Shown piece after piece: positions 25,023 to 34,400 of a DNA stretch of 64,000 nucleotides. A program made the translations under genes and the position numbers. The DNA is from CAVXZE01 sp963766175. GTDB taxonomy: Bacteria; Myxococcota_A; UBA9160; UBA6930. How positions within the stretch are numbered: the first letter of the stretch is position 1; every line of letters starts with the position of its first letter. The DNA lies in NCBI GenBank assembly GCA_963766175.1, contig CAVXZE010000032.1, positions 116,095 to 180,094 on the forward strand, in the 5' to 3' direction. The notes below the pieces were generated by a model. That model saw only the letters and a list, made by a program, of their open reading frames with translations, made no database searches and was not told the DNA's origin.

Positions 25023-26816
25023 ATGAATCCCATGGGATCAGAGCAGGAGAACTCCCCGCGAGCCTCCGAGGCGGATGCCTCGCTGCGCTGCGTGACCTTC
25101 GACGGCACCGAGTTCGCGCTCGGCGACGCGCAGCAGCGCTCGCAGCTCGAGGGTCACCTCCGCGAATTCTTCGGGCCCCATGCTTCGGTGCAGCGCCTGA
25201 TCGAGTCCTGCACCGTGGACGACGTGCGCCTCGACTCCCTGCGGCTATCACGTCACGGCCCCGATCTGATCGAGACGCGGATGGGGTTCGCCAACCATGA
25301 CCAGAGCGTCAGCGGCGCCTTCGTCAACGTGTGGCAGCGCAGCGATCGGGGACGGCTTGTCAGGACCCGCGAGGGGCGACTCTTCATCAGCGGGTCGAGG
25401 TCGCGGCTGGCCTTGCAGCTGCACGCCAATCTCGTCGACTTTGCCCGCCGCACCGAGCGCGTGGGGCGCGTGGAGGTGGAGGCGCGGGAGGTCGGTCGCT
25501 ACGCCTACCGCTTCATGCATGGGCCCGAGGTCGACCCGGCCACCCGCGCGGAGATCGGGCGGCGGCTGGCGGAGGCCAGCCCTCTGCTCGGGGTCGAGAT
25601 CGACAGCGACCTCTTCGAGACCCTGCGAAGCCCGCGAGAAATCGTCGACTTCGTGGTGCTCCCCCGGATCCGCGAGCCCTGGATGGAGACCGTCAACGAA
25701 ATCGTGCAGTCCCAGGGCTTCCGCTTTACGGTGGACCAGGTGGTAGACGTGGCGCGCCGGCCCGGGCTCACGTTCTTGCTCGACCAGCCGGCCTACTGCA
25801 TGAGCCTGGAGGTGACGGACGACCGCGCCTACGCGCACTTTCTGGAATCCGTGCGTCTGGGGCGCCGGCGCGAGGCGTTGCAGCGGCTCCGGGGTGTGCT
25901 CGGCAATCCCTTCAGCCAGCTCCCCAGGCGGGTGCGCAACGCCCTGCTCACCTACCGACCCTATCTTTTTCCGCTGCCCAGGGAGACACCCAAGATCCCG
26001 GACCTCGAGTCCCTGCTTCCGCCCGAGCCACCGGTTCGAGTGATCGGATTCCGCGCCTCGGACGACGAACTGGTCCGGTCGATCGAGGCCGATCCGCCGA
26101 GCACGCGGCTCCGTGACTACCGGGCGCCGGAGGTGGCGCGCGCGGCCCGCGCCGTCCTCGATGGAGTGCGGCTGGTGTCGATGACCGGGCTCTCCGGCGC
26201 GGGCAAGACCGAAATCGTGATCTGGAACCTGGAGGCCGCTCTCGCCGCCCACGGGCATCAGGTGGTCTCCCTCGACGCTCAGCAGCTGATCAAGCGGGAC
26301 GACGCCGCCGCACTGCTGCGGGAGATCGACGACGTGGTGCGGCCCACCGTCGTGATCTTCGACGAGTCTCTCTACATCCGCGGCCCGGGGAGGAGTGCCT
26401 TCATCGAGTTCATCGAGCACTTCCTCGGCTGGACCGATCGCCACCTCGTCTTCGTGGGCGGCGGACGGCAGTCTCCCGAAAGCCAGCGTATGGCCATCGA
26501 GCGCGAACTCGGTGCTCTCTGGGAGCGGTTCGAGAGCGCGCACGTCCCCGTGCTCCCCAAGCCCATCAACCTTCGCCAGGCCTTTCGGTTTCTGGGCCTC
26601 GGCAGACTCGCCTGGGCCGACGAAGGACAGAAGCTGGCCCTGCTGCACTACACCCTCGAGCGCATTCCCCCCTACACCATCCCGCTGGTGCCGGTCCGGC
26701 TCCACGAGCACCCCGCGGTCCAGGACATGACCCAAGCCCACGCACTGATCGACGCCGAGGTCGCGCCTCAGTACTGGCGTGAGATGGCCGGAATGGTCTT
26801 CGAAGGGGATCCCTGA
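25023..26816 (+). CDS. Unrecognised P-loop NTPase with N-terminal domain of unknown type
   Basis: 597 residues, not assigned to a named family. A Walker A motif GLSGAGKT is at residues 389-396 in MTGLSGAGKTEIVIWNLEAA, and Walker B VVIFDE is at about 443-448. A VFVGGG strand follows that could be a sensor-type segment. The C-terminal 200 residues look like a single-domain ATPase or kinase. The N-terminal 300 residues are soluble; EVGRYAYRFMHGPEVDP recalls the end of a GNAT-like fold, but this is tentative. The start is ATG 25023, or ATG 25032; frame further upstream lies in the intergenic region. Divergent from the MBL/sulfatase operon. A strong stem-loop at 26921-26940 follows. Confidence 0.7.
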   Translation: MNPMGSEQENSPRASEADASLRCVTFDGTEFALGDAQQRSQLEGHLREFFGPHASVQRLIESCTVDDVRLDSLRLSRHGPDLIETRMGFANHDQSVSGAFVNVWQRSDRGRLVRTREGRLFISGSRSRLALQLHANLVDFARRTERVGRVEVEAREVGRYAYRFMHGPEVDPATRAEIGRRLAEASPLLGVEIDSDLFETLRSPREIVDFVVLPRIREPWMETVNEIVQSQGFRFTVDQVVDVARRPGLTFLLDQPAYCMSLEVTDDRAYAHFLESVRLGRRREALQRLRGVLGNPFSQLPRRVRNALLTYRPYLFPLPRETPKIPDLESLLPPEPPVRVIGFRASDDELVRSIEADPPSTRLRDYRAPEVARAARAVLDGVRLVSMTGLSGAGKTEIVIWNLEAALAAHGHQVVSLDAQQLIKRDDAAALLREIDDVVRPTVVIFDESLYIRGPGRSAFIEFIEHFLGWTDRHLVFVGGGRQSPESQRMAIERELGALWERFESAHVPVLPKPINLRQAFRFLGLGRLAWADEGQKLALLHYTLERIPPYTIPLVPVRLHEHPAVQDMTQAHALIDAEVAPQYWREMAGMVFEGDP

Positions 26817-26920
26817 GCGAATGCCCCAGCGCATCAACTCGCGGTCCGCCGGGACGGGGAAAGAAATTCGTGGGCCCGTGAGCACATCGGCGCAGACATC
26901 CGCAGTCGCGTTGGAATGTT

Positions 26921-26940
26921 GGGTAGAGTGGAATCTACCC
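26921..26940. other. Stem-loop between P-loop gene and hspQ-like gene
   Basis: Perfect inverted repeat GGGTAGA / TCTACCC with a 6-base loop, 105 bases after one stop and 61 bases before the next start. It could be a terminator without T-tract or a dyad operator for the downstream gene. Confidence 0.35.
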
Positions 26941-27000
26941 CTCCTGGCTGCGCTATCCTGGTATTCGGTGATTCGACGCGACACCAGGAGGGAGGAGTCG

Positions 27001-27366
27001 ATGCCCAGGTCCATCGATCCGGAGAATGCGCAGAGCGAAGCCGGAGGCGATTCCGAGGCAAGCGCGCAATTTTCTCCCGGGCAGCTGATTCATCACCGGC
27101 TCTTCGACTATCGCGGCGTCGTCGTCGACGTAGATGCGACCTGCCAGGCGAGCGACGAGTGGTACGAACAGGTGGCGCGCTCGCGCCCGCCGCGAGATCG
27201 CCCCTGGTACCACGTCCTCGTCCACGCCGCGACACACATGACCTACGTCGCGGAGCGCAACTTGGAGCCGGACAAGTCGGGCCAGCCGATCGTGCATCCA
27301 CTTCTCGAGCACTTCTTCAGCCTCTTCCGCGAAGGCCGCTACGAGACGGGCGAGCCGATCAACTGA
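27001..27366 (+). CDS. hspQ: HspQ/YccV-family protein (hemimethylated-DNA-binding-like, Lon-adaptor family)
   Basis: 121 residues. After a 25-residue acidic, variable N-terminus comes the family core: FSPGQLIHHRLFDYRGVVVD, SDEWYEQVARSRPPRD, WYHVLVHAATHMTYVAERNL and HPLLEHFFSLF. These match the HspQ/YccV family, in which the E. coli protein modulates Lon and DnaA stability. ATG 27001 is preceded by AGGAGGGAGGAG, which decides it against upstream in-frame starts. Monocistronic, convergent with the acyl-CoA dehydrogenase gene (26 bases between stops). Confidence 0.88.
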   Translation: MPRSIDPENAQSEAGGDSEASAQFSPGQLIHHRLFDYRGVVVDVDATCQASDEWYEQVARSRPPRDRPWYHVLVHAATHMTYVAERNLEPDKSGQPIVHPLLEHFFSLFREGRYETGEPIN

Positions 27367-27392
27367 GCTCAGCCTGAGAACGAACTCGTCGA

Positions 27393-28595
27393 TTACAGAC
27401 TCTCGGCCGCCACCAGACTCAGGACATCGTTGCAGCCATCCTCGATCATCGAGGCGCGGGCGTCGCGCAGCAGCTTCTCGATCGGATACTCACGGCTCAG
27501 CCCGTTTCCCCCGTAGATCTGAAGGGCGCTGCTCGCCACCTCGAAGGCGGTGTTCGTCGACGTGACCTTCGAAGCGACCGCCAGCTGCAGCTTGGGGGGC
27601 ATGGTCACCGAGTTGTAGCGCGTCACCTGCCGGCTCAGTGCCCTGGCTGCCTGGACCTTCCGGAACATCTCGAACAGGCGCCCTTTCACGGCCTGGTGCT
27701 CGAAAATCGGCACGCCGCCCTGGACGCGCTCCTTGGCGTAGTCGATGGCCAGATCCAGTGCGGCTTGCGCCACACCAACGAAGATCGAGCCCATTCCCCC
27801 GTTCGCGTTGGTCAGGATCATCTCGGTAGCGAGCCCGTACATCTCTGGCGGAATGACCATGTAGTCGGCGGGCAGGCGCACATCGTCGAAGAAGAGCTCA
27901 CCCTGATTCAAGGCTCGCTGTCCGATCTTGTCGAGGGGCTTTCCCTTCGACACGCCAGGCACATCCAGCGGCACGAGAAATCCGCCATCGCGGCGCACCC
28001 CGTCTCCCATGTCGACGGCGGTGAACATGGCGGCCGCCTTCGCGATGGTTCCATTCGAGACCCAGGCGGCCTTCTGTCCGCTCAGCACGAAGGAGTCGCC
28101 GTCCTTGCGCGCGATGCAGTTTGGATGGCCCGGCTGCTCGACCTGCGGCTTGTTCATGTAGTAGATCAGATCGCTGCCGTGGTCCGGCTCTGTGCCGGCC
28201 CAGCAGCCGATGCAGTCGTCGGCACTGAAGCGTTCGACCAGCTCGGGCTTCCCTGACATCTGTGCCATCATCCGAGGAAATCCGGCGACGCCGAATCCGA
28301 TCGCCAGCCCCGAATCACCCCAGCCGAGCTCCTCACTGATGATGCAGCGAATCCGCGCCCGCTGTGCGGGCGTCAGGTCTCCACCTGGGTCCGTGAACTC
28401 GTCGAGGCCTAGGGCGCGGTGCTTCTCGAACACCTCCCAGAGGACCGAGCCCTCGGCGATCACATCCTGCGGGTCCGGCATCGCATCGAGTTCGGTCCCG
28501 GCGGGTCGCAGGACCTCCTCGGCGAAGCGGTGAACCATCTCCTGGACGGATCGCTCTTCCTCGGTCAGCTCTACCTCGAAATCGATGCTGCCCAT
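27393..28595 (-). CDS. Acyl-CoA dehydrogenase family protein
   Basis: 400 residues with the three-domain acyl-CoA dehydrogenase layout: helical N-terminus (LTEEERSVQEMVHRFAEEVL), beta domain with WVSNGTIAKAAAMF, and C-terminal helices with IYGGNGLSREYPIEKLLRDA. The usual catalytic-base segment (EGT) reads MIEDGCNDVL, so the position normally Glu appears to be Asp. It is the third gene of the minus-strand operon, 9 bases after the second molybdopterin oxidoreductase, implying a shared pathway in which a hydroxylated or dehydrogenated hydrocarbon product is carried on as a CoA ester. Confidence 0.88.
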   Translation of the reverse strand: MGSIDFEVELTEEERSVQEMVHRFAEEVLRPAGTELDAMPDPQDVIAEGSVLWEVFEKHRALGLDEFTDPGGDLTPAQRARIRCIISEELGWGDSGLAIGFGVAGFPRMMAQMSGKPELVERFSADDCIGCWAGTEPDHGSDLIYYMNKPQVEQPGHPNCIARKDGDSFVLSGQKAAWVSNGTIAKAAAMFTAVDMGDGVRRDGGFLVPLDVPGVSKGKPLDKIGQRALNQGELFFDDVRLPADYMVIPPEMYGLATEMILTNANGGMGSIFVGVAQAALDLAIDYAKERVQGGVPIFEHQAVKGRLFEMFRKVQAARALSRQVTRYNSVTMPPKLQLAVASKVTSTNTAFEVASSALQIYGGNGLSREYPIEKLLRDARASMIEDGCNDVLSLVAAESL

Positions 28596-28604
28596 GGTCT
28601 TCTC

Positions 28605-31403
28605 CTACTCCGCGACGCCTTCAGAGCGGACGCGATTCAGCTCGCCCTCGAAGAGCTCGCAGTCGACGTTGATGCAGCGGTCCGAGGGCGTGGGCTGCCA
28701 CTCGGTGGGAGCGTAGGAAAAGTGGCCGTAATCCCCGGCGAAGTGCAGCCACTTGACCATCCCCGGTTCGACCTCATTGGCCCCCTTTCCGCCCGGAAAC
28801 ATGAAGCCCTCGAAGCCGTTGTAGACCGTGAGTCCGTTGGGCCGCTGGGCGGGACTGGTGCGGGCCGGCACCACGAACTCGCCCACATCGTTCCAGACCC
28901 GTACCAGGGAATCGTCCTCGATTCCCTTCTCACGTGCCGCCTGATCGTTGATCAGCACGAAGGGCTTGCCGCGGTGGGTCTCCAGCATCAGCGGGTTGGT
29001 CATGTTCATGGCGTGGATGCTCCAGCGGGCGTGGCCGCCCGAAAGCCGGAACGGGTGATCGCCGCCCATGCCCGGCGGCTCCTTGTGCACCGGGAGATCC
29101 TCGCCGGCCTCCCGGTACCACGGGTGGTCGATCAGGAACTGTGCACGGCGCGTCAGCGTCGGGTAGGGGTGACCCAGCTCGACGTGGTTGCGCAGCGGTG
29201 CGTGGGTCTCCCCTCTCGGGAAGGGAGAGGCATTGGCCGTGGACAGAGCGAGAAAGGCCCAGTCGTTGTAGCGGCTGTAGCCCTTCTCGCGGAACGTCTC
29301 GATGGTGGTGCCGGGCGGCATGTTGCCCGAGGTCACGGCATCCGCCAGCGCCTCTTGGACCACGCTCTCGCCGTCGATGAGTGTCCCCTTGAGCGTGAAG
29401 AGGTCCCATAGCTCGTCGTAACGGCGCCACACCCCGCTGCGGTGCTGGAAGCCCTCGAGACCGCGCTCTTCGGCCCGCTCGGCGATCTTCTTCATCAGCC
29501 CGCCGAGGGCCTCCCACTCGCCCTGGGACTCCCCGTAGGGAGGCACGACGGCATGAGACATGGACAGGATGAAGGGCCAGGGCGTCGGCATGCCGAAGCC
29601 CGTCTTCTCGTAGTGCTGCGTGGCCGGCAGCACGATGTCGGCGTGGAGCGCCGTCTGTGACATCCGGTAGTCCATGCACACGACCTTGGTCAGCTTCGGC
29701 CACAGGTTCTCGAAGACCGCCTTCTTACCGCCGCGGCTTCGCCGCAGCGTGTTGCCTCCCACCTCGAGCAGTACACGCGGCGGCTTGGTGGCAGCGACCT
29801 CGGGCGCCGCGCCCCAGGCGTCCATCCCGGAGGCTTCCTGGTAGTACTCCTCGAAGCTCCGCCTCATGCTGGGATCGTGCCATTCGCGATTGTTCCAGCG
29901 CTCGCGATAGCCGGCGTGCGTGTACCAGAAGAACGCCGGCGGCATCATCATGCCGCCGCCCATGGCGCGCAGGATCACCCGATCCGGCAGCTCTCCGGTC
30001 AGCGTCGGATCCTGCTCCTGAAGCTGGCGGCGCAGGGCCCGCCCCTGCTCCAGCAAGGCCCTTCCCGCCTCGACACCCGGCTCGGTCTTGGCCATGACCG
30101 TCGAGTTGCCATCGAACATGAAGGAGTTCCAGCTGCCCAGGCCGGCGCCCTTCTTCCCCCAATTGCCGGTGAGCCCGAGCAGCAGCGCCTTGCCACGGCA
30201 CATCAGGTCGCCGTGGTAGTGCTTGCAGACACCCGCCTCCGGGATGGCGCGCGTGACGCGAGCGGCGACCTTGCGAGCCAGCATCCGGATCGTGTCGGGA
30301 TGGACATCGCAGATCTCGCCGGCCTGCTCCGGGGTGTAGCTCTCGTCGAGCATGCGTCGGAGACGCGCGAAAAGCGGCTCGACGCGGATCCGACCCGCGT
30401 CGAGTGTGTCGACCTCCAGCATACCCTCGGCGAGGGGCTCGAAATCGAGCAGCAAGCTGGCGGGATCGGCCGGGACCACACCTCGATCGGGGTGGGCCTG
30501 GAAGAAACGCTCGTCGTTTCCTTCCGCTTCGACGTGGCTCTGCCGCAGGAACTCCCCGGTATCGGTGCGCACCAGCAGGGAGAGGTCTGTCTGTGACGCC
30601 GCGAAGCTCCAATCCAGCAGCCCCTCGGAGATGACCACCTGGCAGGCGGACAGTGCCAGGGCCGTGTCGGTCCCGTGTCGCACGGGTATGTGGTAGTCGA
30701 CGTGACTGTGCGACGGGCTCACGTCCGGCGAGATCAGGACGACCTCGGCGCCGCGGTATCGCGCCTCGGTGATGTAGTGGAACACCGTGCTCCAGGTGTG
30801 CGCCGGGTTCGAATGCCAGATCAGGATGAGATCGGAGTGGAACATGTCGTCATGGGAGGGCGTAAACGAGAACTTCCCGAAGGTCTGCTGGTATCCGGCG
30901 TGGAAGTCGTTGATGGTGGCGTTCACGTCCAGGATCTGGCCGCCGAGGACGCCCACGAAGCGCGAGCTGGGCCCGGTGGTCACGATCTGGGGGCTCAGCT
31001 CGTGCACCAGGGACTCGGGGCCAACCTCCTCGATGGCGTCGAGGATGGCATCGGCGACCTCGGTCAACGCCTCGTCCCAGGAGATCCGCTCCCAGCGCCC
31101 CTCACCTCGCTCACCGGCGCGGCGCAGCGGGTACTCGATCCGGTCCGGGGCCTCCATCTCCAGGCTCCAGGCCAGACCCTTCTGGCAAATCATCGGATTC
31201 ATGTCGGGGACGCCGGCCTCCACCTGCTCGCGTACGCCCGCGGCCTCCTCCCGCACCACCTTGCCATCCTTCACCAGCACGTAGATCGGACAGTCCCCGG
31301 GTACGCAGTTGACGCAGTGGGTCCCGAAATGGGCCTCGTCCCATTCCTCACGGATGCGTCTGCGCTGGCGCTCCTCGGTCGCGTTGGTCTGGCGGGGGGT
31401 CAC
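28605..31403 (-). CDS. Molybdopterin (bis-PGD) oxidoreductase, type II DMSO-reductase-like, 932 aa
   Basis: Catalytic subunit of a molybdenum or tungsten enzyme. An N-terminal iron-sulfur site is indicated by THCVNCVPGDC (C-x2-C-x4-C) and a fourth Cys in MICQKGLAW; the EYPLRRAGERGEGRWERISWDEAL segment is the standard entry to the cofactor domain. HSDLILIWHSNPAHTWS, YRGAEVVLISPDVSPS and VRHGTDTALAL are shared with NarG- and ethylbenzene-dehydrogenase-type enzymes. VKWLHFAGDYGHF lies near the C-terminus. No Tat signal is seen, so it is probably cytoplasmic. GTG 31403 overlaps the preceding gene's stop as GTGA. No beta (ferredoxin) or gamma (heme) subunit gene is adjacent. Hydrocarbon or steroid hydroxylation is a guess from family and from the following acyl-CoA dehydrogenase. 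Confidence 0.88.
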   Translation of the reverse strand: MTPRQTNATEERQRRRIREEWDEAHFGTHCVNCVPGDCPIYVLVKDGKVVREEAAGVREQVEAGVPDMNPMICQKGLAWSLEMEAPDRIEYPLRRAGERGEGRWERISWDEALTEVADAILDAIEEVGPESLVHELSPQIVTTGPSSRFVGVLGGQILDVNATINDFHAGYQQTFGKFSFTPSHDDMFHSDLILIWHSNPAHTWSTVFHYITEARYRGAEVVLISPDVSPSHSHVDYHIPVRHGTDTALALSACQVVISEGLLDWSFAASQTDLSLLVRTDTGEFLRQSHVEAEGNDERFFQAHPDRGVVPADPASLLLDFEPLAEGMLEVDTLDAGRIRVEPLFARLRRMLDESYTPEQAGEICDVHPDTIRMLARKVAARVTRAIPEAGVCKHYHGDLMCRGKALLLGLTGNWGKKGAGLGSWNSFMFDGNSTVMAKTEPGVEAGRALLEQGRALRRQLQEQDPTLTGELPDRVILRAMGGGMMMPPAFFWYTHAGYRERWNNREWHDPSMRRSFEEYYQEASGMDAWGAAPEVAATKPPRVLLEVGGNTLRRSRGGKKAVFENLWPKLTKVVCMDYRMSQTALHADIVLPATQHYEKTGFGMPTPWPFILSMSHAVVPPYGESQGEWEALGGLMKKIAERAEERGLEGFQHRSGVWRRYDELWDLFTLKGTLIDGESVVQEALADAVTSGNMPPGTTIETFREKGYSRYNDWAFLALSTANASPFPRGETHAPLRNHVELGHPYPTLTRRAQFLIDHPWYREAGEDLPVHKEPPGMGGDHPFRLSGGHARWSIHAMNMTNPLMLETHRGKPFVLINDQAAREKGIEDDSLVRVWNDVGEFVVPARTSPAQRPNGLTVYNGFEGFMFPGGKGANEVEPGMVKWLHFAGDYGHFSYAPTEWQPTPSDRCINVDCELFEGELNRVRSEGVAE

Positions 31404-34400
31404 ATCTTCTCCCGTACTCTCTCCACCTCGACGGCCACCTCCTTCGGGGTGTTGTTCATGGACAGATAGTGGCCACGGTATTGCAGATGGCCGTAATCGC
31501 CCACCATGTTGTTGGGCTTGAGCGAGGCAGGCGCCACGTCGTTCTGCACCGCGCCGTCCGGGAACTGATAGCCCTCCCAGGCGTGGTAGCAGATCACCTC
31601 TCCCGGCTGCACCGTCGGTGAGACCTTCGCGCGCAGCACGAACTCACCCACATCATTGTAGACACGGATCTGATCGTGATCGGAGATCCCCCGCTCCCGG
31701 GCGTCCACGTGGCTCAGGTAGGCCACCGGACCGCCCCGCTGCAGGCGCAGCATCTGCTGGTTGGCGCGCATGATCGAGTGCTGGCTCCAGCGGGCGTGGC
31801 CGCCGTTGAGGCGAAGTGGGTACGGTCCACCGGCCGCGACCGGCTCCTTGTGCGTGGTCAACTGCTCTCCCACCTCCAGGTACCACTCGTGGTCGATGTA
31901 GAACTGCTGGCGGCCCGTCAGCGTCGGCCAGGGGTTCTTCTGCTTGTGAAACCAGCCGAACTGGGTCAATGGCTCGTTGTTGTCGAAGTCGCTCATCATG
32001 CAGTTGAGCCCCATGGCCATGAAGAGGCCCGGGATCGCCTTGATCTTGACCATTCCGTCCTCGGCGGCCTTCCTCCACGGCTGCTCACCGAGATCGGTGG
32101 CCCGGGTGATCGGCGAGTTCTGCATGATGTAGTCGAGTGCCCTGGTCTCGCCCTTCTCGCCTTCCGTGTACAGGCCATTCACAGTGAGCTCGTCGGAGAG
32201 GTTCGAGAGCGTGTGCACGTTGCCATTGACGTCGGTGGTCTCGTCGATGCCCCTGGCCCTGGCCCGCTCCTGGATCTTCTTGGCCATCCCGAGCACGATG
32301 TCCCACTCGTGCTTGGACTCGTAGAGGGGCGGCACCGCACGGTCACCCACCACCACATAGGGGAGGTACGAGATCGTGTACTTGATGCCCGGCTTCTCGT
32401 AGTAGCCGCACGCGGGAAGGATGTAGTCCGACCACATCCCCGAGGTCGACATGCGGAAGTCGCAGGTCACGATGGTATCGATGCTCTTCCACAGGCTGTC
32501 GCGAATCGTTCGCGGGTTGGGCCAGCGGCGCAGCGGGTTGGGTCCCGAGTAATACAGGAACCGGGGGCGTTTGGGCGGCTTGGGATGCACCGGCTGCCAA
32601 TCCTTCTCGAAGATCTCGTCCATGTACTCGGATACCGGACGGGGCAAGGCGGGATCCGCATAGGCATCCGTGGCCGCTGTCTCGGCGAACTTCGGGTCGT
32701 GCGCGTACAGCCAGGGGATGAGCGGCACCAGACGCCTGTGCTGCTTGGTCAGCGCGAAGAGCAGCTTCGAGACGTTCTGCATCTGGGGGCGATCCATCGG
32801 ATCCGGCTCTCGCGGCTCGCTGGCGAGCGCCGTTCCCATCGTGAACATCGAGAAGCCCGGAAACGGCCACCAGGTCGATACCTTGATCCCCGAGCCGGGC
32901 TTTCCACCGCTGTTTCCGGTCAGCGCCATCAGGTACACCATCCCGCGCTGGAACAGGTCCGAGTGGTAGTGCTTGCAGGCACCCCAGGAGGAGAAGATCA
33001 TCGCAGAGCCGGCTGCAGCCAGCTCGCGCGCCACCACCCGCATGTTCTTCGCCGGGACGCCCGTGATCTGTGCGGCCCGCTCCGGCGTGTACTCCGCCAG
33101 ATGGGCCTTCAGCAGCTCGAACACCGGACGTACCCGAACCCGCGTCCCGTCCGCCAGAGGCACCCGGTGGGCTCCCTCCAGCGCCGGGTCGGTCTCGGCG
33201 TCCAGGGCGATCGTCATCACCTCCGAGCCCCAGGTACCCGTCGCCAGCTGCTTCTGACCTTTCGCTGCGTTCCAGAAGTAGAACTGGTCATCCGCTCCAC
33301 CCTCCACGATGTCGCTCTCGCGGAGGAAGCGGCCGTTGTCGTCCCGCACCAGGAAGGGAAGATCCGTCTGCTCCTTTACGTACTCGGCGTTGTAGAGATT
33401 CTCTTCGATGAGCACCTGCGCCATACCGAGGGCCAGGGCGGCGTCCGTGCCCTGGCGCGGATTGAGCCAGCGGTCCGCGTGGAGCGTCGAGGGACTGAAG
33501 TCGGGGGCCACCGTGACCACCTTGGCTCCCCGATAGCGCGCCTCGTAAAGGAAGTGGGCGTCGGGCTGCCGGGTGTAGTTGGGATTGCCGATCCAGATGA
33601 AGATGTAGTCCGAGCGGAACCAGTCGTCCGCCGTCCCCTCGCTCATGTAGGTGCCCCAGCTCTGGATCAGACCCACCGGCAGGTCACCGACTCCGGCCCA
33701 GTTGTCGATGGTGATCGCCCCCAGGCAGGCCATGAAGAGGTGCATCTCCATCACCGAGCCGATTCCGGCGTCGATGTTGGTGGTTCCCGAGTCGTAGATG
33801 ACGCAGTCGGCGCCGTCCTCGCTGATGACGTCCAGCAGCTTGTCGGCGACCTCCTCGAGGGCCTGATCCCAGCTCAGCCGCTGCCAGCGACCCGAGCCCC
33901 GCTCACCCACACGCTTCATCGGATAACGGATGCGCGTCGGGTCGTACATCTGCGCGGCGTACGCACAGCCCGGGCCACAGCCCCGCGGGTTGAAGTCCGG
34001 GATGTGCTGCTTGGTCAGCGCGAAGAGCAGCTTCGCGACGTTCTGCATCTGGGGGCGATCCATCGAGTCCGGCTCTCGCGGCTCGCTGGCGAGCGCCGTC
34101 CCCATCGAGAACAGCGAGAAGCCCGGAAACGGCCACCAGGTCGACACCTTGATCCCAGAGCCGGGCTTCCCTCCGCTGTTTCCGGTCAGGGCCATCAGGT
34201 ACACCATCCCGCGCTGGAACAGGTCCGAGTGGTAGTGCTTGCAGGCTCCCCAGGAGGAAAAGATCATCGCAGAGCCGGCTGCAGCCAGCTCGCGCGCCAC
34301 CACCCGCATGTTCTTCGCCGGGACGCCCGTGATCTGTGCGGCCCGCTCCGGCGTGTACTCCGCCAGATGGGCCTTCAGCAGCTCGAACACCGGACGTACC

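Noticed and set aside
30795..30815. Possible tRNA T-loop sequence GGTTCGAAT
   Set aside because: It lies inside the molybdopterin oxidoreductase gene and no cloverleaf can be formed around it; other GTTCGAA-like matches are also inside genes.
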